This document shows positions 27,771-37,900 of a stretch of 64,000 bases of DNA, piece by piece. Location: the NCBI RefSeq assembly GCF_016863535.1, contig NZ_BOPB01000003.1, forward strand, positions 62,001 through 126,000, read 5' to 3'. The notes below the pieces were generated by a model, which saw only the letters and a program-made list of their open reading frames with translations, had not been told where the DNA came from and ran no database searches. The number at the start of each line of letters is the position of its first letter. Within the stretch, counting starts at the first letter, position 1. The DNA is from Micromonospora lutea. GTDB taxonomy: Bacteria > Actinomycetota > Actinomycetes > Mycobacteriales > Micromonosporaceae. The position numbers and the translations under genes are program-made.

Positions 27771-27810
27771 AGCAGGCGGCCCGCCGCGGATACGCGGCGG
27801 GCCGCCTGCT
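27771..27810. terminator. Perfect 18-bp hairpin with GATA loop
   Basis: AGCAGGCGGCCCGCCGCG (27771-27788) pairs perfectly with 27793-27810. It lies 12 nt beyond the stop of the minus-strand gene at 27823-28050 and is very probably its terminator. Confidence 0.88.
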
Positions 27811-27822
27811 CGGGGAAGGGGA

Positions 27823-28050
27823 TCAGAGTGCGCTGAGGATCAGCATGCTCAGCACCATGGCGACCACGTTGGCCGCGGCGGCGTACCAGCCGAGTGGCTT
27901 GTCACCGAGCACCGCGCCGACGACGCCGAGGACCAGGCCGATGACTCCGAAGAGGATCGGGTTGAGCAGCAGCGCGAGGACCGCGCACACGAAGCCCACG
28001 ATGGTGCAGATGCGGGCGGCGCTGGTCGAGCGAACGGTGCTGGTGGCCAT
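27823..28050 (-). CDS. Small membrane protein, 75 residues
   Basis: A 75-residue protein with two or three hydrophobic helices (ICTIVGFVCAVLALLLNPIL, GVIGLVLGVVGAVLG, AAANVVAMVLSMLILSAL) and a short polar loop GDKPLGWY. The ATG at 28050 has GGAGGAAGAG immediately upstream. It resembles small DUF4190-like membrane proteins; function unknown. It ends in a strong hairpin and lies downstream of the gdx gene on the same strand, about 100 nt away. Confidence 0.8.
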   Translation of the reverse strand: MATSTVRSTSAARICTIVGFVCAVLALLLNPILFGVIGLVLGVVGAVLGDKPLGWYAAAANVVAMVLSMLILSAL

Positions 28051-28149
28051 CTCTTCCTCCAAGGGGGTGCGTCTCATGTCTGCCGTCCGGTCTCTACCCA
28101 CTACGGACGATCGCCACGCCCACCCCGCGCGGAGGTTGCCACGCTTGCG

Positions 28150-28464
28150 TCAGTGGAAGAGCTTGAGCCCGATCACGCCGGCCACCACCAGCAGGAGGGA
28201 GATCAGGCGGAGCAGGTTGGCCGGCTCGCCGAGCGCCACCATGCCGACGATCGCGGTACCGACCGCTCCGATGCCGACCCACACCGCGTAACCGGTGCCG
28301 ACCGGGATCTCCCGCAGCGCGTACGCCAGCCCCGCCATGCTCAGCACCAGCGTGACCACGAAGACCGCCGAGGCGACGGGTCGAGTGAATCCGGCGGAGC
28401 GGTCCAGGGCGATCGCCCACGCCGTTTCGAGCAGACCGGAGAGCACCAGCACGATCCAGGCCAT
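28150..28464 (-). CDS. gdx: Guanidinium exporter, SMR family (SugE/Gdx)
   Basis: A 104-residue four-helix small multidrug resistance protein. The conserved Glu13 (SGLLETAWAIAL) binds substrate and proton. The helix-3 signature GTGYAVWVGIGAVGTAIVGM is the Gdx type rather than the EmrE type, so guanidinium is the expected substrate, exported by proton antiport as a dimer. This is supported independently by a guanidine-III riboswitch in the leader (28521-28565). AAGGTGA lies about 5 nt before the ATG. Confidence 0.93.
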   Translation of the reverse strand: MAWIVLVLSGLLETAWAIALDRSAGFTRPVASAVFVVTLVLSMAGLAYALREIPVGTGYAVWVGIGAVGTAIVGMVALGEPANLLRLISLLLVVAGVIGLKLFH

Positions 28465-28520
28465 CGAGTCACCTTTTCACGGGCCCCGGCCATCGGGGGC
28501 CGGGACGAGTCGGTCCATCA
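28465..28520 (-). promoter_or_regulatory. Expression platform between guanidine riboswitch and gdx
   Basis: It contains a 10-nt segment (28503-28512) exactly complementary to the 5' strand of the aptamer (28554-28563), then a GC-rich hairpin (28482-28487 with 28496-28501) and the Shine-Dalgarno AAGGTGA (28469-28475). The complementarity offers a ligand-free alternative pairing. The hairpin lacks a U-tract, so control could be at translation or Rho-dependent. Confidence 0.6.
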
Positions 28521-28565
28521 CGCGGGGCGTCTTGGCCTGACCGGGTACGCCCACGACTCGTCCGG
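28521..28565 (-). promoter_or_regulatory. Guanidine-III (ykkC-III) riboswitch aptamer
   Basis: Read on the minus strand the element starts CCGGACGAG and contains GTACCCGGTCAGGCCAAGAC, which matches the guanidine-III consensus as I know it (CCGGACGAG...GUACCCGGUCAGGACAAGAC). Stem P2 is GGGCGT (28547-28552) with ACGCCC (28525-28530), different bases from the well-known Thermobifida example but still fully paired, i.e. covariation. The CCGG at 28562-28565 can form the pseudoknot with the CCGG at 28541-28544. The downstream gene is a Gdx-type exporter, the usual partner. Confidence 0.92.
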
Positions 28566-28677
28566 GGCGGCCACGTGGGCCGCCGAAACCGACCGTAGCA
28601 CCTGGTCGATGGTTGCCTCGGTGAGACGGGTCACCCGGGATGGACCTCAAGCTTGCTTCAAGCTGCACCATTGATCC

Positions 28678-29601
28678 GTGACCGTGCTCATCTCTGATTC
28701 CGAGGTCGCCGCCGCGCTGGACGCAGCGACCTCGGTCGACGCGATGCGTCAGGCCCTGCTCGCCGCCTACGACGGGCAGCTCGTCGCGCCGCCCCGGGCA
28801 GCCGCGTCGCTCGGCGCCGGCCGGCTGGTGCTCACCGCCGGACACCTTCTCGGGCAGTGGTACGGATACCGGGCGTACGACACGTTCGGGCATCCCGAGG
28901 CCGAACAGGTGGTGGTGCTGCACGACGGGCAGACCGGCGCGGTGCGGGCCGTGGCCGTGGGGGAGGAGCTGGGCTCGCGGCGTACCGGCGCGCTGGGTGG
29001 GGTGGCGGTGGACGCACTGGCCCGTGCGGACGCGGCCACCGTCGGCGTGATCGGTTCCGGTGGCCAGGCATGGACCCAGGTCTGGGCCGCCGCCGCCGTG
29101 CGCCGCCTGCGCGAGGTGACCGTGCACAGCCGCTCGACCGCGCGTCGGGAGGCGTTCGCCGCCCGGGTGCGGGCCGAACTCGGGATCCCGGCCCGCGCCG
29201 TGGAGACCGCCCGGGAGGCGGTACGCGACCGGGACGTGGTGGTGCTGGCCACCACCAGCCCGACACCGGTGCTGAGCGCCGCCGACCTGTGTCCCGGCAC
29301 CCACGTCAACGCGGTCGGCTTCAAGCAGCTGGACCGATCTGAGTTCGGCACCGACCTGCTCGACGTCGCGGCCGTGCTGGCCAGTGACTCGGTGGCGCAG
29401 GCGATGGCGTACGCCCCGCCGATGCTCGCCGCGCAGCCGCCGTACGCCAGCCGGTTGCGTGACCTGGGTGCGGTGCTGGCCGGCACGGCACCCGGCCGCA
29501 CCGGCGCGGACCAGATCTCGGTCTTCTGCTCAGTCGGCCTGGCCGGCACCGAGGTCTTCCTGCTCGACCGGGTCATCCGGATTCTCGCCACGGCGGTCTA
29601 G
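28678..29601 (+). CDS. Ornithine cyclodeaminase / mu-crystallin family protein
   Basis: A 307-residue NAD(P)-binding protein. The first third carries the OCD substrate/dimer part ([20 protein letters not shown]), then a Rossmann fold begins with [20 protein letters not shown] and continues to [24 protein letters not shown]. Family members include ornithine cyclodeaminase, alanine dehydrogenase and ketimine reductases; the sequence does not decide which. The GTG at 28678 has no clear ribosome-binding site. It is divergent from gdx and shares the 213-nt gap holding the riboswitch. Confidence 0.9.
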   Translation: MTVLISDSEVAAALDAATSVDAMRQALLAAYDGQLVAPPRAAASLGAGRLVLTAGHLLGQWYGYRAYDTFGHPEAEQVVVLHDGQTGAVRAVAVGEELGSRRTGALGGVAVDALARADAATVGVIGSGGQAWTQVWAAAAVRRLREVTVHSRSTARREAFAARVRAELGIPARAVETAREAVRDRDVVVLATTSPTPVLSAADLCPGTHVNAVGFKQLDRSEFGTDLLDVAAVLASDSVAQAMAYAPPMLAAQPPYASRLRDLGAVLAGTAPGRTGADQISVFCSVGLAGTEVFLLDRVIRILATAV

Positions 29602-29648
29602 GCGGCCCGGCTCACACCGCCGTCGCCGGTACGGGCACTGTCGCCCGG

Positions 29649-29654
29649 TACCCT
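29649..29654 (+). promoter_or_regulatory. -10 box TACCCT of rimO
   Basis: TACCCT ends 6 nt before the GTG at 29661 (and 3 nt before an in-frame GTG at 29658). The spacing favours 29661 as a leaderless start. Confidence 0.5.
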
Positions 29655-29660
29655 CGGGTG

Positions 29661-31142
29661 GTGTCTGCCACCTCCTCACCTTCCCCTGATGGTCGTCGGG
29701 TCGCGCTGCTGACCCTGGGCTGTGCCCGCAACGAGGTCGACTCCGAGGAGCTGGCCGCCCGCCTGCACGCCGACGGCTGGCAGGTGACCACCGACGGCGA
29801 AGGCGCCGATGTGGTGGTCGTCAACACCTGCGGGTTCGTGGAGAAGGCCAAGCAGGACTCCATCCAGACGCTGCTGGCCGCCGCCGACACCGGCGCCAAG
29901 GTGGTCGCCGCCGGTTGCATGGCCGAGCGGTACGGCCGGGAACTGGCCGACAGCCTTCCCGAGGCGCAGGCGGTGCTCAGCTTCGACGACTACCCGGACA
30001 TCGCCGCGCGGCTGGACGCGGTGGTCGCCGGCCGGGAGTTCGCCGCGCACACCCCCCGCGACCGGCGGGAACTGCTGCCGCTGACCCCGGTCGCCCGACG
30101 CGACAGCGCGGTGTCCCTGCCAGGGCACGGTCGCAACGACGTCGACGAGCACACCCCGGCACACCTGCGTACGGTGCTGCGTCGCCGGCTGGACAGTGGC
30201 CCGGTGGCCTCGCTCAAGCTGGCCAGCGGCTGCGACCGGCGTTGCGCGTTCTGCGCCATTCCCGCCTTCCGGGGTGCCTTCGTCTCCCGCACCCCCGACG
30301 AGCTGCTCGCCGAGGCCGAGTGGCTGGCCAAGAGCGGTGTCCGGGAACTCGTGCTGGTCAGCGAGAACTCGACCTCCTACGGCAAGGACCTGGGCGACCC
30401 GCGCGCACTGGAGAAGCTGCTGCCGCAACTCGCCGCTGTCGACGGCATCGTCCGGGTCCGGGCCAGCTACCTTCAGCCGGCCGAAACCCGGCCCGGGCTG
30501 ATCGAGGCGATCGCCAGCACACCGGGGGTGGCACCCTACTTCGACCTGTCGTTCCAGCACTCCAGCGAGCCGGTGCTGCGCCGAATGCGTCGTTTCGGCT
30601 CCACCGACCGTTTCCTCGAACTGCTCGCCGCCGCACGGCAGTTGGCACCGGAGGCCGGGGCGCGCAGCAACTTCATCGTCGGGTTCCCCGGCGAGACCCG
30701 ACGCGACGTCGACGAACTGGTGCGGTTCCTCACCGAGGCCCGACTCGACGCGATCGGGGTCTTCGACTACAGCGACGAGGACGGCACCGAGGCGGCCGGA
30801 CTGCCGGGCAAGGTGTCCGCCGCCACCATCAAACGTCGGTACGACAAGCTCAGCGCGCTCGCCGACGAGTTGTGTTCGCAGCGAGCCGAGGACCGCCTCG
30901 GGTCGACGGTCGAGGTGCTCGTCGACGCGATCGACGGTGGGATCGTCGAGGGGCGGGCCGCGCACCAGGCACCGGAGGTGGACGGGTCGACCACGCTCGT
31001 CGCCCCGGACGGTGGCGGTGTCGACCTGGCTGCCCTGCGTCCCGGCGACCTGGTCCGCGCCACGGTGACCGGCACCGAGGGAGTCGACCTGCTCGCCGTA
31101 CCGGATGAGATGATCTCCGCCGCGCCCGGCGCGGCGCGGTGA
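29661..31142 (+). CDS. rimO: Ribosomal protein S12 methylthiotransferase RimO
   Basis: RimO is a radical-SAM enzyme that methylthiolates an Asp of ribosomal protein S12. The 493-residue protein has the N-terminal UPF0004 domain with cluster cysteines C21, C57 and C86, the radical-SAM motif CDRRCAFC (C191, C195, C198), and a C-terminal TRAM domain ([20 protein letters not shown]). MiaB is the alternative family, but the [12 protein letters not shown] opening and the [17 protein letters not shown] segment fit RimO. The stop overlaps the pgsA start (GTGA). Confidence 0.95.
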   Translation: MSATSSPSPDGRRVALLTLGCARNEVDSEELAARLHADGWQVTTDGEGADVVVVNTCGFVEKAKQDSIQTLLAAADTGAKVVAAGCMAERYGRELADSLPEAQAVLSFDDYPDIAARLDAVVAGREFAAHTPRDRRELLPLTPVARRDSAVSLPGHGRNDVDEHTPAHLRTVLRRRLDSGPVASLKLASGCDRRCAFCAIPAFRGAFVSRTPDELLAEAEWLAKSGVRELVLVSENSTSYGKDLGDPRALEKLLPQLAAVDGIVRVRASYLQPAETRPGLIEAIASTPGVAPYFDLSFQHSSEPVLRRMRRFGSTDRFLELLAAARQLAPEAGARSNFIVGFPGETRRDVDELVRFLTEARLDAIGVFDYSDEDGTEAAGLPGKVSAATIKRRYDKLSALADELCSQRAEDRLGSTVEVLVDAIDGGIVEGRAAHQAPEVDGSTTLVAPDGGGVDLAALRPGDLVRATVTGTEGVDLLAVPDEMISAAPGAAR

Positions 31143-31822
31143 CGGTGGGCTGGGACGAGGCGGAGGGGGCGCGAGGTGTGGTGCCGGGTGCGCCATTCGA
31201 ACGGGGCGACTCGACGCGGGGCGACTCGATGACGGGGGCGACGGAATCGCCGCCGGTGCCGGTGGTGCCCCGGGTGCCCGTCGTCAACGCCGCCAACGCC
31301 CTGACCGCGCTGCGGCTGCTGCTTGTGCCGGTTTTCGCCGCCTCGGTGGTGATGTCGGGGATGACGCACGCCGGATGGCAGGTCATCGCCTGCGTCATCT
31401 TCGCCGTGGCCTCGGTCACGGACCTGGTCGACGGGTGGATCGCCCGGAGGTTCGGGTTGGTCACCGCCGTGGGCAAGGTGGCCGACCCGATCGCCGACAA
31501 GGCGCTCACCGGCGCCGCCCTGCTGCTGTTGTCCTGGTACGACCGGTTGCCGTGGTGGGTGACAGTGGTCATCCTCGCCCGGGAGCTGGGCATCACCGCC
31601 CTGAGGTTCTGGGTGATCCGGCGTGGTGTGATCGCCGCGAGCCGGGGCGGAAAGATCAAGACCGCTCTCCAGATACTGGCCATCACCTGGTACCTGTGGC
31701 CGATGCCGGCCGCCCTCACCCCCATCGGGCCCTGGATCATGGGCGCGGCGGTCGCGATCACCCTCGTGACCGGGCTGGACTACATCGCTCAGGCCACCCG
31801 CCTGCGCCGCACGCAGAGGTGA
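31139..31822 (+). CDS. pgsA: CDP-diacylglycerol-glycerol-3-phosphate 3-phosphatidyltransferase
   Basis: PgsA makes phosphatidylglycerophosphate, the first step to phosphatidylglycerol and cardiolipin. The 227-residue membrane protein carries the full CDP-alcohol phosphatidyltransferase motif, with Asp95, Asp98, Gly99, Ala102, Arg103, Gly112, Asp116 and Asp120 all in register. The N-terminal 45 residues are a soluble acidic/Pro-rich extension, so an internal start (Met31, ATG near 31229) is possible. The GTG at 31139 overlaps the rimO stop. The order pgsA-cinA-clgR-pspA matches mycobacteria (Rv2746c region). Confidence 0.94.
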   Translation: MTVGWDEAEGARGVVPGAPFERGDSTRGDSMTGATESPPVPVVPRVPVVNAANALTALRLLLVPVFAASVVMSGMTHAGWQVIACVIFAVASVTDLVDGWIARRFGLVTAVGKVADPIADKALTGAALLLLSWYDRLPWWVTVVILARELGITALRFWVIRRGVIAASRGGKIKTALQILAITWYLWPMPAALTPIGPWIMGAAVAITLVTGLDYIAQATRLRRTQR

Positions 31823-31890
31823 GACCACGTCGGGGCGACGACCGGCGTTGTGACGCGTAGACCGCGCCAGGTCCGGGAAGGATGCAGATC

Positions 31891-32400
31891 ATGGGTGTGC
31901 GAGAGGCCGAGGGCTCGATGGGTGCCGCGGCGGCTGGCGTGGTGCACCGCCTCGCCGAGCGGCAGGAGACGTTCGCCACCGTCGAGTCGCTGACCGGAGG
32001 GCTGCTGGCCGCCACGGTGGTGGAGATCGCCGGGGCGAGCGTCGTCTACCGGGGTGGCCTGGTGGTCTACGCCACCGAGCTGAAGGAACGGTTGGCCGAC
32101 GTACCGGCGGAACTGCTGGCCGAGCGCGGCCCGGTCGATGCCGACGTGGCGAAGGCGCTCGCCGAGGGTGGGCGGCGCCGGTGTGGCGCTGACTGGGGCC
32201 TGGCCACCACCGGAGTGGCCGGGCCGGAGCCCCAGGACGGCAAGCCGGTCGGGTTGGTCTTCGTCGCGGTCGCCGGTCCGGACAACACCGAGGTGCGGCA
32301 ACTCGATCTCGCCGGCGGTCGCGACCACATCCGGGGCGCCGCCGTGACCGAGGCCCTGCGCCTGCTGGCCGACCACATCCAGGCTTTCGACGTCACCTGA
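31891..32400 (+). CDS. CinA-type nicotinamide-nucleotide amidohydrolase (PncC)
   Basis: A 169-residue protein equal to the C-terminal domain of CinA, which deamidates NMN to NaMN in pyridine-nucleotide recycling. Typical motifs are TVESLTGGLLAATVVEIAGAS (about residues 30-50) and GLATTGVAGPEPQDGKPVGL. The N-terminal molybdopterin-like domain of full CinA is absent, as usual in actinobacteria. The ATG at 31891 is preferred to the ATG at 31882 because GGGAAGGA (31875-31882) is then 8 nt away. Confidence 0.93.
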   Translation: MGVREAEGSMGAAAAGVVHRLAERQETFATVESLTGGLLAATVVEIAGASVVYRGGLVVYATELKERLADVPAELLAERGPVDADVAKALAEGGRRRCGADWGLATTGVAGPEPQDGKPVGLVFVAVAGPDNTEVRQLDLAGGRDHIRGAAVTEALRLLADHIQAFDVT

Positions 32401-32563
32401 TCCGTGACATACCCACCCAGGCGGTCAGCGGCGGCTGTGGGAAGACCGGGCGGGGTGGGATGTCGCGGCGGCGCGCAGCGGGTACGGTTGCGGGAAAGCT
32501 CCGACAGCCGGTGCTCCCGCAGGCCGGTCGGCCGGGCGAACTGTGTCCCCCAGGGGAGGTGCG

Positions 32564-33022
32564 ATGGTCCTGCTACGCCGGGTGATCGGTGACGCACTAC
32601 GGGCGCGCCGGCAGGGGCAGCACCGCACGCTGCGCGAGGTCTCGTCCGCAGCCAACGTCAGCCTGGGCTACCTGTCGGAGATCGAACGAGGTCAGAAAGA
32701 GGCCTCCAGTGAGCTGCTCGCGGCGATCTGCGACGCGCTGGGTGCCCGTCTCTCCGAGCTGCTGCGCGAGGTCAGCGACACGGTAGCGCTCGCCGAGCAG
32801 ATCCCGGGCGTGCTGGTGCCGATGCAGGACGAGTCGGCCGAGTCGACGCCGGTGGCCGCCGCATCGGTGCACAGGCCCACCGGGCGAGGGGTACGCCAGG
32901 TCAGCTCGGACGGCAACGTCGCCGTCTCCGTACGGCAGGACTCCCCACTGAAGGCCACGCTGCGCAGCGCCCGGGTCCGGCCCGCCGACCGTAGCGACCG
33001 GGACGTGGTCTACGCCGCCTGA
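32564..33022 (+). CDS. clgR: XRE-family regulator ClgR
   Basis: A 152-residue protein with an N-terminal helix-turn-helix (about residues 20-58: [20 protein letters not shown]), matching ClgR, the activator of clp protease and other stress genes in actinobacteria. It ends in VVYAA; a terminal Ala-Ala is the known ClpP-degradation signal of ClgR in other species, so controlled proteolysis is likely. GGGGAGG at 32553-32559 precedes the ATG. The following pspA is the expected target, as in mycobacteria (clgR-pspA-Rv2743c). Confidence 0.92.
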   Translation: MVLLRRVIGDALRARRQGQHRTLREVSSAANVSLGYLSEIERGQKEASSELLAAICDALGARLSELLREVSDTVALAEQIPGVLVPMQDESAESTPVAAASVHRPTGRGVRQVSSDGNVAVSVRQDSPLKATLRSARVRPADRSDRDVVYAA

Positions 33023-33204
33023 GCCTCGCGGCCGATGGTCGTGGTAGCTCCCGCCGCGTAGGGTTGATCGCGGACGTCCCCTCTCGCCGGTACGGATGCC
33101 GTGTTGGCGCCCGGCTGGGACGATGGACTTCACCATCGCCGGCAGCCGACCCGGTCACCGGGGTGGGGCAGGCACAGCGACGTGATTGAGGGGATACCGC
33201 GGAG

Positions 33205-34065
33205 ATGGCCAACCCGTTCGTCAAGGGGTGGAAGTACCTGATGGCGCTCTTCGGCGCTCGTATCGACGAGCACGCCGACCCGAAGGTGCAGCTCCAGCAG
33301 GCCATCGACGAGGCGCACCGGCAGCACCAGGCGCTCGTCCAGCAGGCCGCCGCAGTGATCGGCAACCAGCGTCAGCTGGAGATGAAGCTCTCCCGGCAGA
33401 TGTCCGACGTCGAGCGGTTGCAGGCCAACGCCCGCCAGGCGCTCGTCCTGGCCGACCAGGCACGGGCCAAGGGCGACGAGGCCGAGGCCGGGCGGTACGA
33501 GCAGTCCGCGCAGACCCTGGCCACCCAACTCGTCTCCGCCGAGCAGTCCGCCGAGGACCTGAAGACCCTGCACGACCAGGCACTGGCCGCCGCCGGGCAG
33601 GCTCGCCGGGCGGTGGAGAACAATTCCATGATCCTCCAGCAGAAGCTCGCCGAGCGCGCCAAGCTGCTCAGCCAGCTGGAGCAGGCCAAGATGCAGGAGA
33701 GCGTCGCCGCCTCGCTGGAGTCGATGTCGGCGCTCACCGCTCCCGGCAGCACCCCCACCCTCGACGAGGTACGTGACCGGATCGAGCGTCGCTACGCGAA
33801 CGCCATGGGCCGCGCCGAACTGGCCGGCAACTCGGCTGAGGGCCGGATGCTCGAGATTCAGAAGGCCACCCTGGACTCGGCCGGTTCCGCCCGGCTGGAC
33901 CAGATCCGCGCCAGCATGGCCGGCGATCAGCTCGGCGCGGGCGCCGATCGGGGTGCCGTCGCCGATCAGCCGGCCACGGCCGACCCGGCGGTGGCCCGGC
34001 TCGACGAGATCCGCGCCAGCATGAGCCGTGAACGCGGCACTGGCGACACCACGGCCGCCGGCTGA
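33205..34065 (+). CDS. pspA: PspA/IM30 family envelope-stress protein
   Basis: A 286-residue coiled-coil protein of the ESCRT-III-like PspA family, which coats and stabilises damaged membrane. It starts with an amphipathic helix ([20 protein letters not shown]), then long coiled coils to about residue 180. The C-terminus holds two copies of ARLDxIRASM (about residues 228-238 and 262-272) separated by an Ala/Asp-rich linker. The ATG at 33205 has GAGGGGA 10 nt upstream. It lies 182 nt after clgR. Confidence 0.93.
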   Translation: MANPFVKGWKYLMALFGARIDEHADPKVQLQQAIDEAHRQHQALVQQAAAVIGNQRQLEMKLSRQMSDVERLQANARQALVLADQARAKGDEAEAGRYEQSAQTLATQLVSAEQSAEDLKTLHDQALAAAGQARRAVENNSMILQQKLAERAKLLSQLEQAKMQESVAASLESMSALTAPGSTPTLDEVRDRIERRYANAMGRAELAGNSAEGRMLEIQKATLDSAGSARLDQIRASMAGDQLGAGADRGAVADQPATADPAVARLDEIRASMSRERGTGDTTAAG

Positions 34066-34087
34066 GCGGAGAATCGAGGAGGCGACG

Positions 34088-34870
34088 GTGGCAGTGGACG
34101 AGCGCACCCGGTATTTCCGCCGGCTGAGTCGGCTGCGCGGCTCCGCCCGCCGGTGGAGCGTCCTGGCCGGCGGGTTCGGTGGCGCGGCAGCGGTGCTGAC
34201 CCCGTACGCAGGGATCGGTCTGGCGGACGCGGCCTGGGCTGCCGCCGCGGGCGCGAGCACCGCACTGGCCGCGTGGCGCTGGGTTGACCTGCGGGCCCTC
34301 GCTGCCCAGCCGGCACCGCCACCGCTCGACCCGGCCCAGGTCGCCGCCCGCAACCGGGCCCGGCTGGTCGCCGCCGTGGAAAGACTGCCCGCCGGGGCCG
34401 GCGTGCTGGCCGAGGTGCGTCGGGTCCGCTCCCGCACCGCGCTGCGCGGCACCGCCGCCGCCCAGCCGTGGGAGCGCCTGGACCGGGCCGCCGCCACCAT
34501 GAACTCGATGGTGGGTCGGCTGACCGGCCTCGCCGAGCCGGCGGTCGCCGAAGCCTCCGCCGCCGAACAGTCGCTCCGCGAACTGGCCAACCGGGTCGCC
34601 AGCGTGGAACGCGCGGTACGTCTGGCGCCCGCTGACGCCAAGCCGCCGCTGGTCGAGGCGCACCGGGCGCTCGCCGGGCAACTGGACACGGGAGTGGAGG
34701 CGTACGAGCGCCTGGTGGTCGCCGCCGCCGGCTACCTCGCCGAGGAGTACCGCCCGGCAACCGAGCACCCGGCCGCCGCCCGCCTGACCGAGGCCACCGA
34801 TCTTCTCCACGGCTTCGCCTCGGCGCTCTCCGAACTACGCGCCGTCTCCCGCCCCGCTCCGTCGAGCTGA
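34088..34870 (+). CDS. PspM-like membrane partner of PspA
   Basis: A 260-residue protein. A basic N-terminus (RYFRRLSRLRGSARRW) precedes one or two hydrophobic helices (about 24-62), after which the protein is a long Ala/Arg/Glu-rich helical region. Position and architecture match mycobacterial PspM (Rv2743c), which tethers PspA to the membrane; sequence identity to that protein cannot be judged here. The GTG at 34088 has GAGGAGG 5 nt upstream. It is 22 nt after pspA, so co-transcribed. Confidence 0.75.
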   Translation: MAVDERTRYFRRLSRLRGSARRWSVLAGGFGGAAAVLTPYAGIGLADAAWAAAAGASTALAAWRWVDLRALAAQPAPPPLDPAQVAARNRARLVAAVERLPAGAGVLAEVRRVRSRTALRGTAAAQPWERLDRAAATMNSMVGRLTGLAEPAVAEASAAEQSLRELANRVASVERAVRLAPADAKPPLVEAHRALAGQLDTGVEAYERLVVAAAGYLAEEYRPATEHPAAARLTEATDLLHGFASALSELRAVSRPAPSS

Positions 34871-34901
34871 TCATCGAGCGCGACCACGATGACCGGGACG
34901 G

Positions 34902-37900
34902 TCAGGGTGGGATGGTGACCGGGATGGGACCGGTGTACGCGGAGGCACCGACCACGTTGAACGAGCGCACCCGGTAGTGGTAGGTGACGCCCCGGGCCAG
35001 ACCGGTGTTGGTGAAGCCACGGCCGGTGACGGTGAACGTGGCCAGGTCCCGGGTGAACGCCGGATCCAGGGCCCGCTCCACGGTGAAGCCGGTGCCTGGA
35101 CCGGTGGGTGTGCTCGCTGACCAGCTCAGCACCACGGTCGCGGTGTCCGGGCCGGGGACGGTGGCGGCCACGCTGACCGCGGTCGGTGTGCCCGGTGCGG
35201 GTGGAGTGGTCACCGTGGCGACGGTGGACCACGGGGAGGCGGCACCCAGGTAGGTGGTGCGTACCCGGTAGTAGTACGTGGTGTCGGGTGCGACCGCCGA
35301 GTCCAGATGGTTGTCACCGACGCTTATCGCGGTGGTGCCCGGCCCGCTGGTGAAGGTCGGGTTGGTCGCGCGTTGCACGTCGATGCCGGTGGCGAAGGAA
35401 CGGTTCACCCAGCGCAGCGCGATCCGTAGCGGTGCGGCGGGTGGAATGCTCGCGGTCAGCTTGGCGGGCGCGGTGAGCTGTACCGAGGCGGGAACGCTGT
35501 TCGACCAGGTGGAGCAGCTCGCCGCGTTCTCGGCGCGGATGCGGTAGTGGTAGGTGACGCCGGGGGTGACGGTGGCGTCGGTGTAGCGGGTCGCCGTGGC
35601 TGCCACGGTGATGGGGGTCAGCCCGTTCGTGAAGGTCGCGTCGGTGGCCCGTTGCAACAGGTGACTGGTGGCCGGTGAGCGGCTGCCGTTTCCGGTCCAG
35701 GCGAGGGTGATCGCCGGCAGCGCGGTCGCCGAACCCGGGACCGGAGCGGCGGTGAGCCCGGTCGGTGCCCGGGGCGATACCCGGACCACCAGCGGCCGGC
35801 TCATGCCCTGGTCCCGGTGGCCGGCCGCCGCACTGCCCCAGCGGTACTCCCAGCCCAGGTTGACCAGTTGGTTGACCACCGTCGCGGGCCGCCCGTCGAT
35901 GGGGCTGATCGAGGTGGAATCGAGCCGGACGCCGGCAGGTCGGGCCGGGTCGAGCAGCCGTACGCTGTCGCCGATCTTGAACGGCAGGGGCGGAGCCTCC
36001 GGGCGCAGCGCGAGCAGGACGTCCTCTCCCGGATCGACCCGCACCACCTGCTTCCAGCCGAGTTCACCGGGGTGCGGCGGTCGGATCGCGCCGTCCCGCC
36101 CGACCCGGCCGACCACCTGGACGTCCAGCCCGTCGAACCGCACCGGATGGCTCTGCCGTCCCCAACCGCGTACCCGCCAGAGCTGACTGCCGTCGCCCGG
36201 TGTGCCGACCGCCAGGGCTGGGTCGCTGGCGTACACCACCTCGGTGGCCGGCTCGGTGGGACCGAGCGGCAGGGTGGCGTCGCCTCGGGGGCCGCCGTGC
36301 GGGTGAGCCACGCCGAGGCGGCCGGTGAGCCGACCGAAGTCGGGCTCGAATACCTGCCCCACGGATTTGACGATCAGCGGCAGACTCACCGGCGCGCCGC
36401 CGGGCGGAGTGAACTCCACGGTGGTGGCGTGGAGCGGCGTCCGGGTCGCCGCGCTGGCGGTGCCGAAGCAGGGGTCGTAGGCGGGTTGCGGGACGACCGG
36501 GGGGCGCTGGCTGGCCGCGTACGCGCCGGGCAGCCGGTCCCGCAGCCGATCGAGGTCGTACGGCGCGGCACCGGTACCGGTGCCCGTCACCCGTAGCTGC
36601 ACCAGAGTTCGGGTGTTCGGGCCGTACCCGGGCACGGTCGGTGGCGCGCCGCCCTCGGTCGTGCGGTCGGGGCCGCCGCTGTGGTGGTCGTAGCGGGGAT
36701 CGAAGCAGGGCAGCGGGGCGGGGCAGTCGTTGTAGAGGATCAGGGTGGTGCCGGGGGCGACGGTGGCGAGATCCACCAGCACGTCGGCCCGTTCGCCGGG
36801 GGCAAGCAGCAGCGCGTGGCCGTCGACATTGAGCACGGTGGGATCGCGTCGGTCGTAGCGATAGCCGATCGGCCGGTTCGCAACGATCACGGGGGCCGGC
36901 AGCAGGCCGCCTTCGTTGCCGATCTGGATCATCCGCGGGCCGGCGGCGGCCGGGTTCGGCACGCCGCTGGACCGTCCGTCGGTGGGCCATTCCGCTGGCC
37001 GGTCCGGCGCGCGTACCGCGTCGACCATCGGCACCTCGCCGGCGGCGGCGTCGGCGAGACGACCCTCCGGTGTCCACATCGGCGCGTCCGAGGCGGCCCG
37101 GTACAGCTGGAGGTTAAGCCAGCGATCGGCGCAGGCGTTGAGGATGCGCCACCGGTGGAGCTTCGGCTGCACCTCCAGGTACGGGTACGCGGCACCGTTG
37201 ACCAGGATGGTGTCGCCGTAGGCGGTGGGCACCGCGCTCGGGCTGGGCACACCGGGGGTTTCCGGTGGCTCGTCCGGGTCGGTGACCGGGTCGTGGTGCG
37301 GGTTGGGCACAACGGCGGCGGGTGCCTCGGGACCGACCGGGACGGCGGTACGCGACCAGGGCCCGTAGTCCCACCGGCCGGTCGGGTTGATCCCGTCGTG
37401 GCGGTACGGGTTCTGGCGGGACTGGTAGACGTGCGGGTGCCAGAGGGACCCCCGGGCACCCCACCGGTCCCGGTCCCAGGTCGGGTCCTGCGCGGCGAGC
37501 TGGGCGTCGTCGGGTACGAACGTCTTGTCCTCGAAGACCAGCGGCAGCTGCTCGGCCGGCAGCGTCCCGTCGGCGATCAACCGTTCCTGTACGTCGTCGG
37601 TGAGCAGGTAGAGCGCGAGTTGACCGGAGTAGACGGTCAGCCGGGACAGTCCGACGGTGTTGTCGTGGAACCAGAGCAGCCGCCCGCTCTGGTCGTTGGG
37701 GTAGTAGAGGGTGGTGGCACCCTGCCCCGGGTGGGCCATGTCCGGCACGTGGGCCAGGCCAGCACCGTCGGGGTAGGGGGTGATCTCACCCGCCGGTGTG
37801 ATCCACTGCCACGGAGTGCCGGCGCTGATCCAGCCGGTCGACGCGCCACAGAGATGCAGCACCGCCCGGTTCTGCGGGTAGGGCGCCGGTCCGTCGAGGG

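Noticed and set aside
27585..27836. Open frame through the 10-bp tandem array (Ala/Leu/Cys/Gly repeats)
   Set aside because: A 10-bp repeat read in any frame gives the same ten-residue repeat, so the open frame is a trivial consequence of the array.
28465..28677. Guanidine-I (ykkC) or guanidine-II riboswitch before gdx
   Set aside because: The GGTCCGAGAGA core of class I and the paired ACGR loops of class II are absent; the class III consensus fits closely.
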